Assembly: GCF_022414535.1 (NCBI RefSeq)
Contig: NZ_JADWYM010000013.1
Span: forward strand, 62,001 to 126,000
Source of the DNA: Streptomyces sp. MUM 2J
GTDB lineage: Bacteria; Actinomycetota; Actinomycetes; Streptomycetales; Streptomycetaceae
Length of the DNA stretch: 64,000 nt
Reading direction: 5' to 3'
Within the stretch, counting starts at the first letter, position 1, and every line of letters begins with the position of its first letter. Both the position numbers and the translations under genes were made by a program. Positions 8,264-17,028 of the stretch are shown one piece after another. Below the pieces are notes generated by a model, which saw nothing but the letters and a program-made list of their open reading frames with translations, ran no database searches and had not been told where the DNA came from.

Positions 8264-10839
8264 CCGTCCTGAAGACCTCGATGCGCAACTTCTTCGCGCA
8301 CAAGGGGCGCATGGCCCTGTCGGCCGTGGCGGTTCTGCTGTCGGTGGCGTTCGTGTGCGGCACGCTCGTGTTCACCGACACGATGAACACCACCTTCGAC
8401 AAACTCTTCGCGGCCACGACCTCCGATGTGACGGTGAGTGCCCAGGGTGCCTCGGACACCGGCGAGACGACGTCCGGCAACGGCAAGCCGCCGGTGATGC
8501 CGGCCTCCGTGCTCGGCGAGGTCCGCGGGGCCGAGGGCGTGCAGTCGGCGGAGGGCACGGTGTTCTCCACCTCGGTGACCGTCGTCGACGCCGACAAGGA
8601 CAGCCTCTCGCCCTCGTCGGGCGCCCCGACCATCGTCGGCAGCTGGAACGGCAACGACGCCCGCACCATGAAGATCACCTCCGGTGCGGCGCCCGAGGGG
8701 CCGGACCAGGTCATGGTGGACGCGGACACCGCCGACAAGCACCACCTGAAGCTCGGTGACGAGATCGGCGTGATCAGCGCGGTCGGCACGCACACCGCGA
8801 GAATCTCCGGCATCGCCACCTTCCAGGTCACCAACCCCGGCGCGGCGATCTTCTACCTGGACACGAAGACCGCCCAGGAGGCGCTCGTCGGGCAGACCGG
8901 CGTCTACACCAACGTCAACGTCACCGCGGCGCAGGGTGTCACCGACGTGCAGCTGAAGAAGAACGTCGTCGCGAGGATCGGCGGCGACTACAAGGTGCAG
9001 ACCGCCAAGGAGACCGCCGACGCCAACCGGGCGGACGTCAAGAGCCTCCTGGATGTCATGAAGTACGCGATGCTCGGTTTCGCCGGGATCGCCTTCCTCG
9101 TCGGCATCTTCCTGATCATCAACACCTTCTCGATGCTGGTCGCCCAGCGCACCCGAGAGATCGGCCTGATGCGGGCCATCGGCTCCTCCCGCCGGCAGGT
9201 CAACCGGTCGGTGCTCGCCGAGGCGCTCCTGCTCGGTGTGTTCGGTTCCGTCTTCGGCGTGGCCGCGGGCGTCGGGCTCGCCATCGGCCTGATGAAGCTC
9301 ATGGGCCTGATGGGCATGCATCTGTCGACCGGCGACCTGACGGTGGCGTGGACGACGCCCGTCGTCGGCCTGCTGCTGGGCGTCGTCGTGACCGTCCTGG
9401 CCGCCTACCTGCCCGCCCGGCGTGCCGGCCGGGTCTCCCCGATGGCCGCGCTGCGCGACGCGAGTGCCCCGGCCGATGCCAGGGCGGGCCGGCTGCGGGG
9501 CGTGGTGGGCGTGGTCCTCACCGGCGCCGGCGCCTGCGGCCTGTACCTCGCGGCCACGGTGGACGACGCCAAGCAGGGTGCGCTGTGGCTGGGGCTGGGC
9601 GTGGTGCTGACCCTGATCGGTTTCGTCGTCGTCGGGCCGCTGCTGGCGGGCGGCGTGGTGCGGGTCCTGGGTGCCGTGCTGCTGCGCGCCTTCGGCCCGG
9701 TCGGCCGGATGGCCGAGCGCAACGCCCTGCGCAACCCGCGCCGCACCGGCGCCACGGGCGCCGCCCTGATGATCGGCCTCGCGCTGGTCGCCTGCCTGTC
9801 GGTGGTCGGCTCCTCCATGGTCGCCTCCGCCACCGACCAGCTCGACAAGACCGTCGGGACGGACTTCATCATCCAGAGCGACAGCGGGCAGTTGATCACA
9901 CCGCAGGCGGTCGAGGCCGTGAAGGCGACACCGGGACTGGAGCGGGTCACCGAGTACAGGTGGACCGAGGCCGACTTCACCACACCGGACGGCAAGACCC
10001 TGAAGAACACGGCGATCACCGCGGCCGACCCGACGTACGCCACCGACCTGCGCACCGAGACGGTCGCCGGGAACCTCGCGGACGCCTACCGGCCGGAGTC
10101 GATGTCCGTCCACGAGCAGTTCGCCGAGGACCACGGCATTCACCTCGGCTCCAAGGTCTCGGTGGCCTTCCGGGACGGGGCCACGGCGGAGCTGACGGTT
10201 CGCGCGATCACCAGCAGTGACGTCGTCATCGACCAGGCCGCGATGTACACGTCGATCGACACGCTCGCCAGGTACGTTCCCGCCGACCGGATGCCGCTCG
10301 ACCAGCTGGTCTTCGCCACCGCCGAGGACGGGCAGCAGGACGCCGCGTACACGGCGCTGAAGGCCGCGCTGCACGACTACCCGCAGTACACCGTCCGCGA
10401 CCAGACCGACTACAAGCAGGAGCTGAAGGACCAGATAGGCCAGCTGCTGAACATGATCTACGGCCTGCTGGCACTGGCGATCATCGTCGCGATCCTGGGC
10501 GTGGTGAACACGCTGGCGCTGTCGGTGGTGGAGCGCACCCGTGAGATCGGGCTGATGCGGGCCATCGGCCTCTCGCGTCGCCAGCTGCGGCGCATGATCC
10601 GCATGGAGTCGGTGGTCATCGCCCTCTTCGGGGCCCTGCTCGGGCTCGGGCTGGGCATGGGCTGGGGCGCGACGGCACAACAGCTCCTCGCCCTGGAGGG
10701 GCTGACGGTCCTGGAGATCCCGTGGCCGACGATCATCGCCGTGTTCATCGGATCGGCCTTCGTCGGCCTGTTCGCGGCCCTGGTCCCGGCCTTCCGGGCG
10801 GGCCGGATGAACGTGCTGAACGCCATCGCCACCGAGTAG
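8260..10839 (+). CDS. FtsX-like ABC transporter permease (MacB/LolC-type fold)
   Basis: 859 residues. An N-terminal TM (~15-40, ALSAVAVLLSVAFVCG) is followed by an extracytoplasmic MacB-core-like domain (~45-255), then a first FtsX TM bundle (~260-385) with LVAQRTREIGLMRAIG. Further TMs, a second extracytoplasmic domain (~515-710) and a second FtsX bundle end in RAGRMNVLNAIATE. The duplicated RTREIGLMRAIG motif marks the two FtsX halves, so a single chain could supply the whole permease. The start overlaps the ATPase stop. A strong terminator follows at 10895. Confidence 0.9.
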   Translation: MTVLKTSMRNFFAHKGRMALSAVAVLLSVAFVCGTLVFTDTMNTTFDKLFAATTSDVTVSAQGASDTGETTSGNGKPPVMPASVLGEVRGAEGVQSAEGTVFSTSVTVVDADKDSLSPSSGAPTIVGSWNGNDARTMKITSGAAPEGPDQVMVDADTADKHHLKLGDEIGVISAVGTHTARISGIATFQVTNPGAAIFYLDTKTAQEALVGQTGVYTNVNVTAAQGVTDVQLKKNVVARIGGDYKVQTAKETADANRADVKSLLDVMKYAMLGFAGIAFLVGIFLIINTFSMLVAQRTREIGLMRAIGSSRRQVNRSVLAEALLLGVFGSVFGVAAGVGLAIGLMKLMGLMGMHLSTGDLTVAWTTPVVGLLLGVVVTVLAAYLPARRAGRVSPMAALRDASAPADARAGRLRGVVGVVLTGAGACGLYLAATVDDAKQGALWLGLGVVLTLIGFVVVGPLLAGGVVRVLGAVLLRAFGPVGRMAERNALRNPRRTGATGAALMIGLALVACLSVVGSSMVASATDQLDKTVGTDFIIQSDSGQLITPQAVEAVKATPGLERVTEYRWTEADFTTPDGKTLKNTAITAADPTYATDLRTETVAGNLADAYRPESMSVHEQFAEDHGIHLGSKVSVAFRDGATAELTVRAITSSDVVIDQAAMYTSIDTLARYVPADRMPLDQLVFATAEDGQQDAAYTALKAALHDYPQYTVRDQTDYKQELKDQIGQLLNMIYGLLALAIIVAILGVVNTLALSVVERTREIGLMRAIGLSRRQLRRMIRMESVVIALFGALLGLGLGMGWGATAQQLLALEGLTVLEIPWPTIIAVFIGSAFVGLFAALVPAFRAGRMNVLNAIATE

Positions 10840-10894
10840 CGTCCGGCGCCCGAGCCGGAGAAGCGCCGCCACCGTGTACGGGGGTCACGGGGGA

Positions 10895-10940
10895 CCGCCC
10901 GGCGCCGGGAGCCCGGAGGGGACTTCCCGGCGCCGGGCGG
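10895..10940 (+). terminator. Strong hairpin terminator after the ABC cassette
   Basis: A 16-bp perfect stem, CCGCCCGGCGCCGGGA (10895-10910) with its complement at 10925-10940 and a 14-base loop. It sits 56 bases after the permease stop. The remaining gap to mfd (10941-11160) shows only a TTTTCCACA element and the mfd ribosome site. Confidence 0.8.
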
Positions 10941-11052
10941 ATGCGCGTTCCAGCCGGGGGTGTGCCTGCCTTCCGGGGGGTGCGCGTGTCTGCCGGCCGG
11001 GGTGCAGGCCGGGCGTCCGTCCCAACAATTCGTACGCCTGAACGAATCAAGG

Positions 11053-11061
11053 TTTTCCACA
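11053..11061 (+). promoter_or_regulatory. DnaA-box-like 9-mer upstream of mfd
   Basis: TTTTCCACA differs from the Streptomyces DnaA box TTGTCCACA at one position. It is a single copy about 100 bases before mfd, so it could be chance; noted because two perfect boxes occur at 24579-24606. Confidence 0.2.
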
Positions 11062-11160
11062 GGCGCGGCACGCTCCCGCGCACCGTCGTACTCTGGACAC
11101 CCCCGGCCCGTGACTCGCGTCGGGCCTTTCGTGTTGCCCACCCCGGATGGAAGCCCTTCC

Positions 11161-14100
11161 ATGAGCCTGCACGGTCTGCTCGACGCCGTCGTCAAGGACA
11201 CCGCCCTAGCGGAAGCGATCACGGCGGCTGCAGACGGCAACCGCATGCACGTCGACATGGTCGGCCCGCCGGCCGCCCGGCCGTTCGCGATCGCCGCGCT
11301 GGCCCGCGAGACCGGCCGGACGGTCCTGGCGGTGACGGCCACCGGCCGCGAGGCGGAGGACCTCGCCGCGGCGCTGCGCTCCCTGCTGCCGCCGGAGGGC
11401 GTGGTGGAGTACCCGTCGTGGGAGACGCTGCCGCACGAGCGGCTGAGCCCCCGCAGCGACACCGTGGGCCGTCGCCTCGCCGTCCTGCGGCGCCTGGCCC
11501 ACCCGCGCCCGGACGACCCCGGGACCGGACCGGTCTCCGTCGTCGTCGCCCCCGTCCGCTCCGTGCTCCAGCCGCAGGTCAAGGGCTTGGGCGAGCTGGA
11601 GCCGGTGTCGCTGAGGACGGGGCAGAGCGCCGACCTGAACGACATCGTGCAGGCCCTCGCCGCCGCGGCGTACGCACGCGTGGAGCTGGTGGAGAAGCGT
11701 GGCGAGTTCGCTGTGCGCGGCGGCATCCTCGATGTGTTCCCGCCCACCGAGGAACACCCCCTGCGTGTCGAGTTCTGGGGCGACGACGTCGAGGAGATCC
11801 GCTACTTCAAGGTCGCCGACCAGCGCTCCCTGGAGATCGCCGAGCACGGGCTGTGGGCCCCGCCGTGCCGTGAGCTGCTGCTCACGGACGACGTGCGCGC
11901 CCGTGCGCGGGCCCTGGCCGAGCAGCACCCCGAACTCGGCGAGCTGCTCGGCAAGATCGCCGAGGGGATCGCCGTGGAGGGCATGGAGTCCCTCGCCCCG
12001 GTCCTGGTCGACGACATGGAGCTGCTGCTCGACGTCCTGCCCGAGGGCGCCATGGCCCTCGTGTGCGATCCGGAGCGGGTCCGCACGCGGGCCGCGGACC
12101 TGGTGGCGACCTCGCAGGAGTTCCTGCAGGCCTCCTGGGCGGCCACCGCGGGCGGCGGCGAGGCGCCCATCGACGTCGGCGCCGCCTCCCTGTGGTCCAT
12201 CGCCGACGTCCGCGACCGGGCACGCGAGCTGGGCATGATGTGGTGGTCGGTGTCGCCGTTCGCGGCCGACGTGCTGGAGGAGGCCGACACCCTCAAGCTC
12301 GGCATGCACGCCCCCGAGACCTACCGCGGCGACACCGCGCGGGCCCTGGCCGACACCAAGGGCTGGCTCGCCGAGGGCTGGCGCACCGTGTTCGTGACCG
12401 AGGGGCACGGCCCCGCCACCCGGACCGTCGAGGTGCTCGGCGGCGAGGGCATCGCGGCCCGCCTCGACGCCGACCTCGCCGACCTGTCGCCGTCGGTGGT
12501 GCACGTGGCGTGCGGATCGATCGACCACGGCTTCGTCGACCCGCAGCTGAAGGTCGCCGTCCTCACCGAGACCGACCTGTCCGGGCAGAAGGCGGCCGGC
12601 CGGGACGGCGCCCGCATGCCCGCGCGGCGCCGCAAGAGCATCGACCCGCTGACCCTGGAGGCGGGCGACCACATCGTCCACGAACAGCACGGTGTCGGCC
12701 GCTACATCGAGATGGTGCAGCGCACCGTCCAGGGCGCCACCCGCGAGTACCTGGTCGTGGAGTACGCGCCCGCCAAGCGGGGTCAGCCCGGCGACCGCCT
12801 CTACATCCCCACCGACCAGCTGGAGCAGATCACCAAGTACGTCGGCGGCGAGGCGCCCACGCTGCACCGGCTGGGCGGCGCGGACTGGACGAAGACCAAG
12901 GCGCGCGCGAAGAAGGCCGTCAAGGAGATCGCCGCCGACCTCATCAGGCTGTACAGCGCGCGCATGGCCGCGCCCGGACACTCCTTCGGCTCCGACACGC
13001 CGTGGCAGCGGGAACTGGAGGACGCCTTCCCGTACGCGGAGACGCCGGACCAGCTCACCACCATCGCCGAGGTCAAGGAGGACATGGAGAAGACGGTTCC
13101 CATGGACCGTCTGGTCTGCGGCGACGTCGGGTACGGCAAGACGGAGATCGCGGTGCGCGCCGCGTTCAAGGCCGTCCAGGACGGCAAGCAGGTCGCGGTG
13201 CTGGTGCCGACGACGCTGCTGGTGCAGCAGCACTTCGGGACGTTCGGCGAGCGGTACGCGCAGTTCCCGGTCACCGTCAAGGCGCTGTCCCGCTTCCAGA
13301 CCGACACCGAGGCCAAGGCGGTCCTGGAGGGCCTGCGCGAGGGCACCGTCGACGTCGTCATCGGCACCCACCGGCTGTTCTCGTCGGAGACGAGGTTCAA
13401 GGACCTGGGCCTGGTCATCGTCGACGAGGAGCAGCGCTTCGGTGTCGAGCACAAGGAGCAGCTGAAGAAGCTGCGCGCCAACGTCGACGTCCTCACCATG
13501 TCGGCCACACCCATCCCGCGCACCCTGGAGATGGCCGTCACCGGCATCCGCGAGATGTCGACGATCACCACACCGCCGGAGGAGCGGCACCCCGTGCTGA
13601 CCTTCGTCGGGGCCTACGAGGAGAAGCAGATCGGCGCCGCCATCCGCCGTGAACTGCTGCGCGAGGGCCAGGTCTTCTACATCCACAACCGGGTGGAGTC
13701 GATCGACCGCGCAGCCGCCCGCCTGCGGGCCGTCGTCCCCGAGGCGCGGATCGCCACCGCGCACGGGCAGATGTCGGAGTCGGCGCTGGAGCAGGTTGTC
13801 GTCGACTTCTGGGAGAAGAAGTTCGACGTGCTGGTGTCGACGACGATCGTCGAGTCCGGCATCGACATCTCCAACGCCAACACGCTGATCGTGGAACGCG
13901 GTGACACCTTCGGCCTGTCCCAGCTGCACCAGCTGCGTGGTCGCGTGGGCCGGGGCCGCGAGCGCGGGTACGCCTACTTCCTGTACCCGCCGGAGAAGCC
14001 GCTGACGGAGACCGCGCACGAGCGCCTGGCGACCATCGCCCAGCACACCGAGATGGGTGCCGGGATGTACGTCGCGATGAAGGACCTGGAGATCCGCGGC

Positions 14101-14703
14101 GCCGGCAACCTGCTCGGCGGCGAGCAGTCCGGCCACATCGCGGGCGTCGGCTTCGACCTGTACGTCCGCATGGTCGGCGAGGCCGTCGCGGACTACCGGC
14201 GCCAGCTGGAGGCGGGTGAGCCCGGCGCGGCAGCGGCGGAGGAACTGCTCGAGGTCAAGATCGAGCTGCCGGTCGACGCACACGTCCCGCACGACTACGC
14301 CCCGGGCGAGCGGCTGCGTCTGCAGGCCTACCGCGCCATCGCCTCCGCCACCACCGAGGAGGACGTCAAGGCCGTCCGTGAGGAACTCACCGACCGCTAC
14401 GGCAAGTTGCCCGAGCCGGTGGAGAACCTGTTGCTGGTGGCGGGCCTGCGTATGCTCGCGCGGGCGTGCGGCGTCACCGAGGTCGTGCTGCAGGGCGCCA
14501 ACATCCGCTTCGCGCCGGTGGAACTGCGCGAGTCGCAGGAGCTCCGGCTCAAGCGCCTCTACCCCGGCAGCGTCATCAAGCCGACCGCGCACCAGGTCCT
14601 GGTTCCCCGCCCGAAGACGGCCAAGGTGGGCGGCAAGCCGCTGGTCGGGCGGGAACTGCTCGGCTGGGTCGGGGAGTTCCTGGCGTCGGTGCTGGGGTCG
14701 TAG
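11161..14703 (+). CDS. mfd: Transcription-repair coupling factor Mfd
   Basis: 1180 residues, full length for the family. It displaces stalled RNA polymerase from DNA lesions and recruits UvrA. The UvrB-homology region is at ~1-350. The RNA-polymerase-interacting CarD-like domain is near 495-560 (GDHIVHEQHGVGRYIEMV). Superfamily 2 translocase motifs follow: GDVGYGKTE (Walker A, ~653), DEEQRFGVEHKE (motif II, ~754), TMSATPIPRTLEMA (motif III, the TRG-coupled helicase signature) and QLRGRVGRGRERGYA (motif VI). The TRCF C-terminal domain ends at 1180. ATG 11161 has GGATGGAAG upstream; the longer in-frame opening lacks family-like sequence. Monocistronic: a terminator precedes it and three hairpins follow. 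Confidence 0.97.
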   Translation: MSLHGLLDAVVKDTALAEAITAAADGNRMHVDMVGPPAARPFAIAALARETGRTVLAVTATGREAEDLAAALRSLLPPEGVVEYPSWETLPHERLSPRSDTVGRRLAVLRRLAHPRPDDPGTGPVSVVVAPVRSVLQPQVKGLGELEPVSLRTGQSADLNDIVQALAAAAYARVELVEKRGEFAVRGGILDVFPPTEEHPLRVEFWGDDVEEIRYFKVADQRSLEIAEHGLWAPPCRELLLTDDVRARARALAEQHPELGELLGKIAEGIAVEGMESLAPVLVDDMELLLDVLPEGAMALVCDPERVRTRAADLVATSQEFLQASWAATAGGGEAPIDVGAASLWSIADVRDRARELGMMWWSVSPFAADVLEEADTLKLGMHAPETYRGDTARALADTKGWLAEGWRTVFVTEGHGPATRTVEVLGGEGIAARLDADLADLSPSVVHVACGSIDHGFVDPQLKVAVLTETDLSGQKAAGRDGARMPARRRKSIDPLTLEAGDHIVHEQHGVGRYIEMVQRTVQGATREYLVVEYAPAKRGQPGDRLYIPTDQLEQITKYVGGEAPTLHRLGGADWTKTKARAKKAVKEIAADLIRLYSARMAAPGHSFGSDTPWQRELEDAFPYAETPDQLTTIAEVKEDMEKTVPMDRLVCGDVGYGKTEIAVRAAFKAVQDGKQVAVLVPTTLLVQQHFGTFGERYAQFPVTVKALSRFQTDTEAKAVLEGLREGTVDVVIGTHRLFSSETRFKDLGLVIVDEEQRFGVEHKEQLKKLRANVDVLTMSATPIPRTLEMAVTGIREMSTITTPPEERHPVLTFVGAYEEKQIGAAIRRELLREGQVFYIHNRVESIDRAAARLRAVVPEARIATAHGQMSESALEQVVVDFWEKKFDVLVSTTIVESGIDISNANTLIVERGDTFGLSQLHQLRGRVGRGRERGYAYFLYPPEKPLTETAHERLATIAQHTEMGAGMYVAMKDLEIRGAGNLLGGEQSGHIAGVGFDLYVRMVGEAVADYRRQLEAGEPGAAAAEELLEVKIELPVDAHVPHDYAPGERLRLQAYRAIASATTEEDVKAVREELTDRYGKLPEPVENLLLVAGLRMLARACGVTEVVLQGANIRFAPVELRESQELRLKRLYPGSVIKPTAHQVLVPRPKTAKVGGKPLVGRELLGWVGEFLASVLGS

Positions 14704-14718
14704 CCCGCAGCGGCGTGG

Positions 14719-14740
14719 GGCGGCCGGGTTCCCGGCCGCC
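14719..14740 (+). terminator. Terminator hairpin 1 after mfd
   Basis: GGCGGCCGGG (14719-14728), loop TT, CCCGGCCGCC (14731-14740): a 10-bp perfect stem 15 bases after the mfd stop. Confidence 0.8.
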
Positions 14741-14781
14741 GTGCCGGCAGCGGGCTGTGTGCGCGGGAAGCGGCGAGTGGA

Positions 14782-14874
14782 GTCCCAGGCGCGGCGATCA
14801 CCGAGCCGCCTGGGACCCGCGGCACGGGGAGAGCCGCCCGCGACAGCCGTGCTGCTGCGGGCGGCTTCCGTGCC
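14782..14874. repeat. Two further strong inverted repeats downstream of mfd
   Basis: GTCCCAGGCG (14782-14791) pairs with CGCCTGGGAC (14807-14816). Then GGCACGG (14821-14827) and GCCGCCCGC (14833-14841) pair with GCGGGCGGC (14857-14865) and CCGTGCC (14868-14874). With the hairpin at 14719 this makes three tandem stem-loops in about 155 bases. Confidence 0.7.
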
Positions 14875-15287
14875 CAGGTGATACGTGGTCTCGTCGTTCT
14901 GTGCCCGGTGCTCCTCCGCGAGTTCGGGGTTCTATCGTTGCGCGGGCCGGTCGCGATCCGTGCCGAGTGCCGCCCCAGCGGTCTGCCGCGCGGCATCGGC
15001 CCGGTCCTCGTGCGTTCCGGCCGCCCTGTCGCCGACCTCCCTCTCCGCGGCGCCGGACATCCCTTGGCCCTTGCCCTGCGCCTGGTGCCTGAACCTGTCG
15101 AGGACGCCCATGCAGGACTCCTTCCGGAGGCGGCCCCCGTGCTCGACGATACGCCCGGCTTGTGGCGAATGCAGAGGTAGGCGGGCGATGGTCTGAACCT
15201 GTGTGCGGCTACGGTATGTACGGTCCGACGCGAGGGAAGACTCGCCCGAGCGGGGCGGAACCGGTCGAGCAAGGGGAGGGGCGCAGC
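14875..15287. other. Gene-free stretch upstream of the HNH lipoprotein
   Basis: Open frames here lack a recognisable protein and a good ribosome site. The only functional signal I see is AAGGGGAGGG at 15271-15280, which serves the GTG at 15288. Confidence 0.4.
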
Positions 15288-16001
15288 GTGAAGCGTCTGA
15301 GGGGCGGGACTGCGGTAGCCGCCGTACTGATACTGGCCGCGGTCGGCTGCAAGCAGCAGACCACCGGATCGGCCGGTTCCGGGTCGACGGCCGGCGGGGG
15401 AGCGGCGCTCACCGCCGCCGACTCGCTGACCGTCAAGGGGCGCGCGCCGAAGACCGGATACGACCGGAGCAGGTTCGGAACCCCTTGGGCCGACACCGAC
15501 TCCAACGGCTGCGACACCCGTGACGACATCCTCAAACGGGACCTGAAGGACGTGCGGTTCACCGGCGGCGACTGCAAGGTGTCCTACGGCGTCCTTGAAC
15601 AGGACCCCTATTCCGGCAAGGAGATCACCTACCGGCGTGGCCGCAGCCAGGTCGACATCGATCACGTCGTCGCCCTGTCCGATGCCTGGCAGAAGGGCGC
15701 CAAGTACTGGGACGCCGCCAAGCGCATCGCCCTCGCCAACGACCCGCTCAACCTCCTCGCCGTCGACGCGAGCGCCAACCGCGGAAAGGGCGACGGCGAC
15801 ACGGCGACGTGGCTGCCGCCCAACAAGGCCTACCGGTGCACGTACGTGGCGGCGCAGGTCGCGGTGAAGAAGAAGTACGAACTGTGGGTCACGGCCGCCG
15901 AGCAGGCCGCGATGAAGAAGGTCCTGTCCGGCTGTCCGGACCAGGCGCTGCCCTCCGGCGGCAATCCGACCAGCGCGCCATCCCGGTTCCGCGCGAACTG
16001 A
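15288..16001 (+). CDS. Secreted HNH-family endonuclease-like lipoprotein (DUF1524/GmrSD-C type)
   Basis: 237 residues. A short basic start and hydrophobic stretch end at LAAVGC, a plausible lipobox with the Cys near residue 22, so it is likely lipid-anchored outside the membrane. After a Ser/Gly linker the mature part contains VDIDHVVAL, NDPLNLLAVDASANRGKGD and ATWLPPNKAYR. This is the D-H / N / K-x-D / W-x-P pattern of the HNH fold in DUF1524 proteins, many of which are secreted nucleases in actinobacteria. Conserved Cys residues (NGCDTRD, GDCKVSYG, YRCTY, SGCPD) would suit extracellular disulfides. GTG 15288 is preceded by AAGGGGAGGG. Role in nutrient scavenging or competition is inference. 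Confidence 0.8.
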   Translation: MKRLRGGTAVAAVLILAAVGCKQQTTGSAGSGSTAGGGAALTAADSLTVKGRAPKTGYDRSRFGTPWADTDSNGCDTRDDILKRDLKDVRFTGGDCKVSYGVLEQDPYSGKEITYRRGRSQVDIDHVVALSDAWQKGAKYWDAAKRIALANDPLNLLAVDASANRGKGDGDTATWLPPNKAYRCTYVAAQVAVKKKYELWVTAAEQAAMKKVLSGCPDQALPSGGNPTSAPSRFRAN

Positions 16002-16130
16002 TCGCATCGGCCTCGCCGTTCCCGCCGGGGACCGGAACCGCCCGGTCGCCGAGGGTGTTGCCCGGGGCCGGGCCGGGGTCGGGGCGGACGGCGGGGCGGG
16101 TGCTGTTCCCGCCCCATCGCGCGGCCGCTG

Positions 16131-16811
16131 TCAGCCGGCCTTCTTCCAGTCCTGGCAGCCGGACGTCTTGAAGTAGGCGTCCGAGGCGCTGATCTTGACG
16201 ACGGCCGTGCCGGTCACGTTGTCGTTCGCGAGGATCGAGTCGAGCGCGTGCTCGGAGTCCTTGGCGCGCTCCCAGTAGCAGGAGTCGTCGGTGTTGCCCG
16301 TGGACCGGTAGGTGCCGGGGGCGATGTCGACGCCGACCTTGAACATGCCCCCGTCGCCGGCCATGGAGTCGGCCGGGGTGCCCTTGGCGGCGGCGTCCAC
16401 GGCCTCCCAGTCGTGGCAGCCGTTGGACGTGAACACCTTGTCGCTCGCCTTGACGGTGACGTAGCTGGTGCCGGTGACGTTGTCGTTGGCCAGCGTCGAG
16501 TCGATCTCACCGGAGGCGTCCTTGGCGCGCTCCCAGTAGCACGCGTCGTCCGTGTTGCCGGTGGTGCGGTAGGTGCCGGGCTGGATGTCCGTGCCGACCT
16601 GGAAGTCGCCGTCTCCGGAGAAGGCGGCCTTCTTCCCGGTGGCGTCCTTGCCCGGGTCCTTCTTCGCCCCGGGCTTCTGCTCGGACGACGCGGAGGGGCC
16701 CTTGCCGCCGCCGCTCGTCTTGTCGTCGCCGCCGCCGGCGTTCGCCGAGACGACTCCGATGACGACGATCCCCGCCACAGCGCCCAGTGCCACCTTGCTC
16801 TTCGTGCCCAT
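16131..16811 (-). CDS. Secreted or membrane-anchored protein with two tandem copies of a ~70-residue domain
   Basis: 226 residues. The N-terminus (KSKVALGAVAGIVVIGVVSA) is a signal peptide or single anchor, followed by a Gly/Ser/Lys-rich linker (~25-75). Two copies of one module follow. Copy 1 (~79-150) has FQVGTDIQPGTYRTTGN, CYWERAKD, LANDNVTGT and GCHDWE. Copy 2 (~160-226) has FKVGVDIAPGTYRSTGN, CYWERAKD, LANDNVTGT and GCQDWK. Each copy has two Cys, probably one disulfide. Homologues are common as hypothetical proteins in Streptomyces; no function is known to me. ATG 16811 follows GGGGGGACAGTC. It faces the opposite way from the methylase gene at 17029. Confidence 0.8.
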   Translation of the reverse strand: MGTKSKVALGAVAGIVVIGVVSANAGGGDDKTSGGGKGPSASSEQKPGAKKDPGKDATGKKAAFSGDGDFQVGTDIQPGTYRTTGNTDDACYWERAKDASGEIDSTLANDNVTGTSYVTVKASDKVFTSNGCHDWEAVDAAAKGTPADSMAGDGGMFKVGVDIAPGTYRSTGNTDDSCYWERAKDSEHALDSILANDNVTGTAVVKISASDAYFKTSGCQDWKKAG

Positions 16812-17028
16812 GACTGTCCCCCCTGGGATTCGGTGACCGCCCGCTCCGGGCGATCTCTCGCTCGCTTGGTCAATGAGAGCATGCCGTGTGAACCGAGTCA
16901 ACATGCTCCCTGTTCTCCATTGGGTACACGTGCGTGAAGCGGTAGGACTTGCGCATCTCGGTATGCTCCTGCCACAGGGCCGCCAATGCCGCCAGGGGCG
17001 TTCACGGGGTATGAGGGGAGCGGGGCCG

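Noticed and set aside
8101..10872. Minus-strand frame of over 900 codons opposite the ABC permease
   Set aside because: Amino-acid composition is dominated by Arg/His/Asp/Gly with no motifs; third-position GC supports the + strand permease.
14875..15180. Open frames after mfd as a small gene
   Set aside because: No ribosome site, no family motif and atypical composition; left as gene-free.
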